Source: a bacterium (GTDB taxonomy: Bacteria > Verrucomicrobiota > Verrucomicrobiia > Opitutales > UBA953). Taken from it: a stretch of DNA of 5,135 bases. This document shows positions 1 to 5,135 of this stretch, one piece after another. Numbering within the stretch: position 1 is the stretch's first letter; each line of letters begins with the position of its first letter. The notes under the pieces are model-generated. The model did no database searches, was not told the origin of the DNA, and saw nothing but the letters and a program-made list of their open reading frames with translations. Both the position numbers and the translations under genes were made by a program. The DNA is taken from contig RFOO01000098.1 of the NCBI GenBank assembly GCA_009926645.1, positions 1-5,135 on the forward strand, in the 5' to 3' direction.

Positions 1-673
1 CTTGTTGGCTTTGTTGGTCGACGGCACTGGCGGTGATGAAGTTACGCTCAGGAAACCAGATAGAAGAATAGGTTCTTCTTTCTTCAGGGTTTATTGGAGC
101 GGGTGGTGAAACGACTAAATTCTGTGATTCGGATTGATTGGTCGAATCGATGATTTCGGCACTCAACACTGGTTGTAAATCTGGGTACTTTCGCGAATCA
201 AACGAGAGGGCCTCATTTTTTTCTCCGATCTTTAAGGATAACGCGACCTCCTTTTCTTGAGGATAGCAGCCCGCTTCATTGCACTCGAGCCATTCCACTT
301 TAGCTTTGAGATTAAGAACTCCTTTAGCCTCGGCGGGAGGGGTTACTTCGAGAAGAAAAAGAGATTCCTCGCTGTGGATAAAACTGATGATACCTTTTTG
401 ATTGTAGAGAGTCGGGCCTGGGAAAAGAAAATCGCTGAAGGATGATCCAGCTTTCTCGCGCCAAGTAATGGTAGGGGGTTGGCCTGCATCACCCGGTACT
501 TTCCAGTAAATATGAAAACCAGGGTCGCAGCGAAAACGCACGCCGATGAGAATTTTTTTCTTGGGCTCGATTTCAGGCGTCAGATTAACCAAGTCGACCT
601 GAGTGCGAGCGGCAGCCAAACAATCCGTTGTGAGATTGGTTAGTGCTATTAGAAACAAAACCCAGAAACGCAT
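1..673 (-). CDS. DsbD-family protein-disulfide reductase, N-terminal part (cut by left edge)
   Basis: The frame is open from ATG 673-671 to the window edge, giving 224 residues with no stop, so the C-terminal part is missing. Residues 1-22 look like a Sec signal peptide: MRF, a hydrophobic stretch WVLFLIAL, and a likely cleavage near CLAAA. Residues 42-65 (VRFRCDPGFHIYWKVPGDAG) match the start of the DsbD N-terminal (alpha) domain, which usually reads as ...DPGWHTYWRNPGDSG. Residues 128-138 (WLECNEAGCYP) match the redox-active cysteine segment of that domain, with Cys131 and Cys136. Residues 205-219 (IWFPERNFITASAVD) resemble the later FFP-type strand of the same region. In known DsbD proteins this periplasmic domain passes electrons from a membrane domain to oxidised periplasmic partners. 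The membrane and thioredoxin domains should lie beyond base 1 but are not visible. The start is secure, because an in-frame TAA lies four codons upstream with no other start between. No Shine-Dalgarno sequence is seen. It could instead be a shorter protein with only the N-terminal domain. Confidence 0.85.
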   Translation of the reverse strand, partial: MRFWVLFLIALTNLTTDCLAAARTQVDLVNLTPEIEPKKKILIGVRFRCDPGFHIYWKVPGDAGQPPTITWREKAGSSFSDFLFPGPTLYNQKGIISFIHSEESLFLLEVTPPAEAKGVLNLKAKVEWLECNEAGCYPQEKEVALSLKIGEKNEALSFDSRKYPDLQPVLSAEIIDSTNQSESQNLVVSPPAPINPEERRTYSSIWFPERNFITASAVDQQSQQ

Positions 674-690
674 AGGGAAAACTTATGCGT

Positions 691-726
691 CAAAAGGCAG
701 TGATAGCAAGGCGTCACTCGCTTTTG
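691..726 (-). terminator. Imperfect hairpin between the ATP-grasp-like gene and the dsbD-like gene; weak terminator candidate
   Basis: Two 13-base arms, 691-703 and 714-726, can pair at 11 of 13 positions around a 10-base loop (704-713). The two unpaired positions are a GC/CG swap in the middle. On the minus strand the 3' arm ends in CCTTTTG, so there is only a four-T run and it lies within the stem. This makes it a poor intrinsic terminator. It may reduce read-through from the gene ending at 731, act as an RNA-processing structure in a shared transcript, or have no role. Confidence 0.3.
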
Positions 727-730
727 CTTT

Positions 731-2119
731 TCAAGAAATACGATGACAAGGCAGTAAAGCAGCGTCTTTCATGCCATGGATAATCTTTTTATCCGCTGGA
801 CAAAAGGTGGAAAGAATGCCGCTGATTTCGACAGTATCGCCATCGACAAAATAATAGGGGCAAAGTCGCACTCGACCCTCTGCTTGAGTAATCGTACCAT
901 CGTTGGCATAAACCGGATGCGTGAGTCGCGAGGGTTTATGATACTCCTGTAAAATGTGGAAGGTTTCGTTCTCTGGATCGAGAGCGTTATCGATAGCTTC
1001 AATCCATTCCTCACGTGAAACATCGCTACCGAGTGTTACACTGCGTGCTCCCCAGGCGGTTTCATGGAAGCCACTGGCCTTGATGATGAAATGGCGTTCT
1101 CGCTGTGAGGCTTCGGCTAATTCGTCCCATTCGCGAATCGGACGGCCATTGACGGGCGGGGCAAAGAGTACGGCGGTCGGTGGCAAATCGGTACGCTCCA
1201 TAATCCAGGTCTTGGGCACTAAACGAAAAAGCACCTCGTAATGATCTTCTGGCAGATTTTCTTTCCAGAACTCGGAAAGGATAGGGTGGTGGAGGAGAGC
1301 GAGTCCTAGTTTTTCCTCTTGGAAAGCTTTCATGGGAGGCGTTAGCACCAGTTTCCCGGCTTCGACGCTATTAAAAATCCCATCGGTACTCTTCACATTA
1401 GCCAAATCAAACAATTCAAAGAAACGATAAACTAAATCGACTTTGCGCGGCGCACCATCAACGGGGATATAACACTCTTCGCCCATTTGCATAATCTGCG
1501 ATGGATCGATGACGTGGACATCGTGTCCAAGTGAGCGAAGTTTTTCACCCAACCACTCGAACTCGGGACGGTAAGTGGCAGACTCTTCACTCACGACAAT
1601 GGCCACCAGCGGAAAGCGCTGAAGTGGCGTTAAACGATTGAGCGCTTGGAAAAAGCGCTCGGGCATTTGGGTTCCACCGATGACTTGAGGGTAATCTTCG
1701 GCATAAACCTCATTGAGATAGGCAGTCAGACCAACCCCGCCAGGCACACTATCTAACTCGGTGAGAGTGAAGCCTTGATCGGTGATGAGCAAGTCGGGTC
1801 GAAGAACGACGGGACACTGGCCCTTGATAGCGCGGTGTCGGCCGTGTTCAACTAGGCCTTGGGGCTTGTAGCGATCCAGATAATCGGCAACCCAACGTGC
1901 GTGTACATCGCGATTACGTAAGATTTTTTTATCGGTAAAGGATCGAACGTAAAGACGTTCCAAAGCTCGGTGATAACTTAAACAAGCTTGGCCGATAAGT
2001 TTTAAGCTCTTCAGTTGAGCTTCAGTGATGGGCCAAGGCTCAGGTGAGAGTTTCCAAATTTTTTCCGCAAAAAGAGGAGGCTCGAGCAATTTTTTTCTTA
2101 GTTCTTCTTGCGATGGCAT
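731..2119 (-). CDS. Uncharacterised ATP-grasp-like protein (462 aa)
   Basis: I do not recognise this as a named gene. It has no signal peptide or membrane segment, so it is probably cytoplasmic. Several segments, in order, look like an ATP-grasp fold of the circularly permuted or glutathionylspermidine-synthase-like kind. These are LRPDLLI (106-112), then TELDSVPGGVG (120-130), resembling the 'E-x-N/D...PGG' segment; VDLVYRFFELFDL (227-239); and a 'PP...EEK' stretch (261-270). Next come FIIKASG (344-350), whose Lys347 would be the ATP-binding lysine before a glycine-containing loop; ILQEY (389-393), like the hinge; and GRVRLCPYYFV (415-425), with the end GMKDAALLPC (449-458). If the assignment is right, it joins a carboxylate to an amine or thiol via an acyl-phosphate, but the substrate is unknown. 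It starts 4 bases after the prfB stop with a good GAGGA site 8 bases before its ATG, which fixes the start and suggests coupling to prfB. It ends in TGA. The coding call is firm; the fold is moderately supported and the function open. Confidence 0.9.
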   Translation of the reverse strand: MPSQEELRKKLLEPPLFAEKIWKLSPEPWPITEAQLKSLKLIGQACLSYHRALERLYVRSFTDKKILRNRDVHARWVADYLDRYKPQGLVEHGRHRAIKGQCPVVLRPDLLITDQGFTLTELDSVPGGVGLTAYLNEVYAEDYPQVIGGTQMPERFFQALNRLTPLQRFPLVAIVVSEESATYRPEFEWLGEKLRSLGHDVHVIDPSQIMQMGEECYIPVDGAPRKVDLVYRFFELFDLANVKSTDGIFNSVEAGKLVLTPPMKAFQEEKLGLALLHHPILSEFWKENLPEDHYEVLFRLVPKTWIMERTDLPPTAVLFAPPVNGRPIREWDELAEASQRERHFIIKASGFHETAWGARSVTLGSDVSREEWIEAIDNALDPENETFHILQEYHKPSRLTHPVYANDGTITQAEGRVRLCPYYFVDGDTVEISGILSTFCPADKKIIHGMKDAALLPCHRIS

Positions 2120-2123
2120 CGGG

Positions 2124-3269
2124 TTAGTCCTCGATTTTTATATCTTTATTACGCGTACGAGGACCGCCCGCACGAAGCCAGCCGTTGATAAAGGCATCGA
2201 TATCCCCATCCATGACGGCTTGAATGTTACCGGTCTCAACGCCTGTGCGCAAGTCCTTCACCATTTGATAAGGTTGGAAAACATAGGAGCGAATCTGATT
2301 ACCCCAGCCAATATCACCTTTTTCACCGTAATAACGTTCCATTTCAGTACGTTTGTCGTCCAACATTTTTTCGTAAATTCGGGCCCGCAGAATTTTCATG
2401 GCGAGAGCACGGTTTTTGACCTGTGAGCGTTCGCGTTGGCAAGCAACGACAATGCCTGTAGGAATATGGGTAAGACGAACGGCCGATTCTGTTTTATTGA
2501 CGTGTTGTCCGCCTTTACCGCTCGATCGATAAACATCGACCCGTAAATCCGCTTCGTTTACTTCGACATCAATATCATCATCAATTTCGGCGACGACATC
2601 GACCGAGGCAAAAGAGGTGTGTCGGCGAGCATTGGCGTCGAAGGGCGAAATGCGAACGAGTCGGTGGACTCCGCGTTCGGCTTTGATGTAGCCATAGGCA
2701 TTGGGACCTTCGATACGAAAAGTGGCTTGGCTGATACCAGCCCCTTCACCTTCGGCTACGTCTTCAACTTCTACTTTAAAACCACGGCGTTCAGCCCAGC
2801 GTGTATACATCCTGAAAAGCATATCCGCCCAATCGTTGGACTCCGTGCCACCCGCTCCCGCTTTAACGGTGACGATGGCGTTGGATTTGTCGTGCGGTCC
2901 CGAGAGGAATGAAGCGATTTCTAATTCAGCAACCTCTTTAACCAAATCTTCGGCCACTTGACGTAACTCCTCACATTCTGCTTCGGCAGTCGCCTCAGTC
3001 GCTTCGGCTACCATTTCTGCCAAAGTTTTAGCGTCTTCAAGTTTACGGCGGAAGGCTATTTGCGGGGCGACAATATTTTTGTAGCTATTGCATTCGCTAA
3101 TGACTTTTTGGGCGGCTTTTTGATTGTCCCAAAAGTTGCCTGCCGCCATTTGGTTTTCCAGTTGGGCGATGAGGGCTTGTTTGCCCGGTACGTCGAGAAA
3201 CTTCCAGAGGTGGCCTGAACGACGTTCAACTTCCTCAAGGTTATGACGAATTTCGGGTGAAATATACAT
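2124..3269 (-). CDS. prfB: Peptide chain release factor 2 (RF2)
   Basis: RF2 recognises UAA and UGA stop codons in the ribosomal A site and triggers hydrolysis of the peptidyl-tRNA ester. The 381-residue protein is full length. It has an N-terminal helical domain (about 1-115), the codon-recognition domain with the RF2-type tripeptide SPF at 208-210 (RF1 would have a PxT motif), and the catalytic domain with GGQ at 253-255 inside SSGKGGQHVNKTESAVRLTH. Gln255 is the residue normally methylated by PrmC. The later DIGWGNQIRSYV (319-330) and KDLRTGVETGN (338-348) are also typical. The residue facing the E. coli position-246 site is Ser249. The start fits well: 26 residues precede and include the Leu-Asp pair, exactly as in E. 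coli RF2, although no Shine-Dalgarno is seen. The usual in-frame UGA frameshift site is absent, so the gene reads as one frame. The C-terminus carries a short charged tail (GGPRTRNKDIKIED) longer than in E. coli. Its own stop is TAA. It is followed after 4 bases by the ATP-grasp-like gene. Confidence 0.98.
   Translation of the reverse strand: MYISPEIRHNLEEVERRSGHLWKFLDVPGKQALIAQLENQMAAGNFWDNQKAAQKVISECNSYKNIVAPQIAFRRKLEDAKTLAEMVAEATEATAEAECEELRQVAEDLVKEVAELEIASFLSGPHDKSNAIVTVKAGAGGTESNDWADMLFRMYTRWAERRGFKVEVEDVAEGEGAGISQATFRIEGPNAYGYIKAERGVHRLVRISPFDANARRHTSFASVDVVAEIDDDIDVEVNEADLRVDVYRSSGKGGQHVNKTESAVRLTHIPTGIVVACQRERSQVKNRALAMKILRARIYEKMLDDKRTEMERYYGEKGDIGWGNQIRSYVFQPYQMVKDLRTGVETGNIQAVMDGDIDAFINGWLRAGGPRTRNKDIKIED
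2128..2132 (-). promoter_or_regulatory. Ribosome binding site GAGGA of the ATP-grasp-like gene, inside the end of prfB
   Basis: On the minus strand GAGGA lies 8 bases before ATG 2119-2117. It sits in the last sense codons of prfB, just before its TAA stop (2126-2124). This is the only clear Shine-Dalgarno sequence among the four genes. Ribosomes ending prfB would stop right at this site, which favours termination-reinitiation coupling. Confidence 0.65.
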
Positions 3270-3405
3270 GAAATGGACAGAAAAGAGATGGGCAGGATTA
3301 GTGCAGGGAGAAAGTCATACGCAAGGTGCTTTGCTTTTCAATGGCATTGTCTCCCTTCTTGCGAGTCACTCTTGCACCTTCTCGTGAGACGGTCATATCT
3401 ATTTT
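3270..3405. other. Divergent intergenic region between prfB and the M16 protease gene
   Basis: These 136 bases separate two genes transcribed away from each other, so promoters for both should lie here. They hold the candidate prfB promoter (3314-3341) and a short palindrome GAGTCACTC (3363-3371). A 7-base inverted repeat (3323-3329 AAGGTGC, 3374-3380 GCACCTT) is also present. For the plus strand, TTGCAC at 3372-3377 followed after 18 bases by TATCTA (3396-3401) is a very weak promoter match. It would give an almost leaderless transcript for the ATG at 3406. Nothing here looks coding. Confidence 0.6.
3314..3341 (-). promoter_or_regulatory. Candidate sigma70-type promoter for prfB
   Basis: On the minus strand TTGAAA (3341-3336) is followed by a 16-base spacer and TATGAC (3319-3314), each with four or five matches to the -35 and -10 consensus. 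Transcription would begin near 3307, giving a leader of about 38 bases before the prfB ATG. The match is reasonable but short motifs like this occur by chance, and the organism's consensus is unknown. Confidence 0.3.
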
Positions 3406-5135
3406 ATGCCTTATCTCGAGGGTCTAAGTTTTTCGGAAATCGCTGGGCCATTGCCTGAGCGCCGAGTTTTATCCAATGGACTGGAAGTTATCTACGTATC
3501 TCGTCCAGGTATCGGCCTTTGCACGGTGCAAGCTTGGGTGAGAACCGGAAGTGTTTATGAAGGCAAATGGGAGGGCTCGGGTATTTCACATTATCTCGAA
3601 CATATGGTATTCAAAGGGACGGGTCGGTTCGCCAATCGTGAATTGACTGAAGCCATTCACCAAGCGGGAGGTAATTCCAATGCCTATACAACTTTTGATC
3701 GTACGGTCTACTATGTCGATGCACCAGTTGAGGGTTTTGCGACGGCGATGGAAGCCATTTCCGAGATGGTCTTTGATCCGTTAATTACCGCCAGTGATGC
3801 GGCAATGGAGCGTGAAGTTATTTTACGCGAAATCGCTATGCGGGATGACGAACACGATAGTATTTTGGCGGAAAAGGCTTTGGCGGAAACATTGCGTAAT
3901 CATCCAATGCGCCACCCCATTATCGGCCACAAAGATTTGTTCATTCGGATTACGCCCGATGATTTACAATCCTACCATGCCTCGCGCTATGTTCCGAGTA
4001 ATGTGGTTTTAGCTATCGGTGGTTCGATGGACGCAGAGGAAGTCTTTGCCGCAGCCGAACAGTGGTTTGGACGATTTTCTCGTAAATCGACTACGCCTAT
4101 GATTGTACCAGCGGAGCCACCGCAAGCTGGTCCACGACGAGTTGAATGTGTCCGGGATGTATCGACGACCAAGGGAATTGCGACATGGCGTGTCCCAGGT
4201 TTTCTTTCCGAAAAAAGAAATGAATTCGATTTATTCCTTTCGGTTTTGGGGGGAGGTAATAGCTCCAAACTTTGGCAGGAATTGCGCGAGAAGCGGCAGT
4301 TGTGTCATGCCATCGATATTCATGCGATGGGTTTGCATGACCTAGGTTTAGCTTGGTTAAGCTGGATTGCTGATGAGCGAGCTGATGTCCCGAAGATTGA
4401 GAAAGCCGTTTTTGAAGTCGTGGATGACCTTTTGCAGACAGGAATCACAGAAGCACAATTTAATAAGGCTCGACGACAAAGTGTCGTGGCGATGGTTAAT
4501 GGATTAAAAGGTATCCATGCGGCAACGGCTCGCTTTGGCTATGCAGCGTGTGTCGCCCACGATATTCATAGTCCATTACGCGATGTCAGTGAACTCGCCG
4601 CAGCTACTCCTGAAGCCGTAACCGAAATTGCTCGGGAATGGTTATCGCCGATGACCGTAACATTAGCGACGCTGAAAGGAAAGAAATCTGCCCTACAAGA
4701 GTCGTCCACGGTTAGACGAGAGACGCCAGAAAGTTTTGAACTGATTACATTAGAAAACGGCGTTCGTGTATTACTACAACCCGATGACGCCTTACCCAAA
4801 GCAGGATTTGGGGTCTTTTTGAGTGCGGGAATTGCCTATGAAGAAAAAGATAAACGTGGGGCGACAGGACTCCTTTCCACGCTCCTAGCTCGCGATACTG
4901 TGATGCAGACCAAGGAAGAGATTGCAGAAATAGTCGATCAGATGGGTGCGACATTCCGTGATTGCGGTTCTCAATTATCCTGTGGTCTTTGGGGTGAAGC
5001 CCTCAGCTCTGATTTCAATCGTATCGCTGAGTTAGTCAAAAATGGAGTTTTGTATCCCAAACTCAGTTTAGAAACTTTTAAGATTGAGCAAAACTCTGCC
5101 ATCTCTGCGTGCCGAGAAGCCGCCGATGATATTGT
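3406..5135 (+). CDS. M16 family zinc metalloprotease (pitrilysin/insulinase type), N-terminal part (cut by right edge)
   Basis: The frame is open from ATG 3406 to the window edge, giving 576 complete codons. Residues 20-50 (RVLSNGLEVIYVSRPG... then WVRTGSVYE) open a typical M16 N-terminal domain. The inverted zinc motif HYLEH is at 62-66, so His62 and His66 would bind zinc and Glu65 would be the catalytic base. Glu142 in VILREIAM, 76 residues after His66, fits the third zinc ligand. Residues 182-222 (ITPDDLQSYHASRYVPSNV...) start the second M16 domain, with LGGGNSSKLWQELREKRQL at 281-299. From about 446 (LITLENGVRVLL) a second M16 repeat begins. At 483-497 (RGATGLLSTLLARDT) it has no HxxEH, so that half is non-catalytic, as usual in fused M16 enzymes. 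The Arg/Tyr substrate-binding pair of the second half would lie beyond the window. An in-frame TGA at 3385 with no start codon between it and 3406 fixes the start. No signal peptide or clear Shine-Dalgarno is visible, so a cytoplasmic peptidase is inferred. Confidence 0.93.
   Translation, partial: MPYLEGLSFSEIAGPLPERRVLSNGLEVIYVSRPGIGLCTVQAWVRTGSVYEGKWEGSGISHYLEHMVFKGTGRFANRELTEAIHQAGGNSNAYTTFDRTVYYVDAPVEGFATAMEAISEMVFDPLITASDAAMEREVILREIAMRDDEHDSILAEKALAETLRNHPMRHPIIGHKDLFIRITPDDLQSYHASRYVPSNVVLAIGGSMDAEEVFAAAEQWFGRFSRKSTTPMIVPAEPPQAGPRRVECVRDVSTTKGIATWRVPGFLSEKRNEFDLFLSVLGGGNSSKLWQELREKRQLCHAIDIHAMGLHDLGLAWLSWIADERADVPKIEKAVFEVVDDLLQTGITEAQFNKARRQSVVAMVNGLKGIHAATARFGYAACVAHDIHSPLRDVSELAAATPEAVTEIAREWLSPMTVTLATLKGKKSALQESSTVRRETPESFELITLENGVRVLLQPDDALPKAGFGVFLSAGIAYEEKDKRGATGLLSTLLARDTVMQTKEEIAEIVDQMGATFRDCGSQLSCGLWGEALSSDFNRIAELVKNGVLYPKLSLETFKIEQNSAISACREAADDI

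Noticed and set aside
954..1241. 95-codon plus-strand open frame opposite the ATP-grasp-like gene
   Set aside because: It is Ser/Arg-rich low-information sequence with no domain, antisense to a gene with clear protein-level signals.
2025..2426. 133-codon plus-strand open frame across the prfB / ATP-grasp-like junction
   Set aside because: It lies opposite two well-supported genes, has no recognisable domain, and is explained by the open complementary frame.
2619..2961. Overlapping plus-strand open frames opposite the centre of prfB
   Set aside because: They are antisense shadows of the strongly conserved RF2 coding sequence.
3372..3401. Possible plus-strand promoter TTGCAC-18-TATCTA for the M16 gene
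   Set aside because: The -10 match is only three bases and the start codon would be almost at the transcription start, so I do not list it as its own feature.
3273..3458. 61-codon plus-strand open frame starting in the divergent intergenic region
   Set aside because: It overlaps the first 53 bases of the M16 gene in another frame, has no ribosome binding site and an unremarkable Cys/Arg/Leu-rich sequence.
3987..4268. 93-codon minus-strand open frame inside the M16 gene
   Set aside because: It is antisense to the catalytic half of a clear M16 protease and shows no family motif.
4566..4954. Minus-strand open frames opposite the second M16 repeat
   Set aside because: No motif, no upstream signals, and fully covered by the M16 reading frame.

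Overview
The window carries four protein-coding genes, packed tightly. Three are on the minus strand and one is divergent on the plus strand. Nothing in it looks mobile, and I saw no tRNA, rRNA or CRISPR array. The first and last genes run off the window. The DsbD-type gene implies a Gram-negative envelope. Base composition is close to balanced. Ordinary housekeeping genes without clear Shine-Dalgarno sequences, plus a frameshift-free prfB, would suit a Verrucomicrobiota-like bacterium, but that placement is a guess from gene style and not something the sequence proves.

Layout, left to right. 1-673 (minus): N-terminal part of an exported DsbD-family thiol:disulfide reductase, cut by the left edge. 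674-730: a 57-base gap with an imperfect hairpin. 731-2119 (minus): a 462-residue uncharacterised protein with ATP-grasp-like features, the least understood gene here. 2124-3269 (minus): prfB, peptide chain release factor 2, complete, with SPF and GGQ motifs. 3270-3405: a 136-base divergent intergenic region with a candidate prfB promoter. 3406-5135 (plus): an M16 (pitrilysin/insulinase family) zinc metalloprotease, cut by the right edge. No stretch over 300 bases lacks a gene.

Functionally, prfB and the ATP-grasp-like gene are only 4 bases apart. The ribosome binding site of the second lies in the last codons of prfB, so the two are very probably co-transcribed and perhaps translationally coupled. 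The DsbD-like gene follows in the same direction and could belong to the same operon or have its own control. Two points deserve a second look. One is the orphan ATP-grasp-like enzyme tied to release factor 2. The other is a set of short words, including an identical 12-mer, shared by the regions upstream of prfB and of the DsbD-like gene. I found no convincing new multi-gene system.
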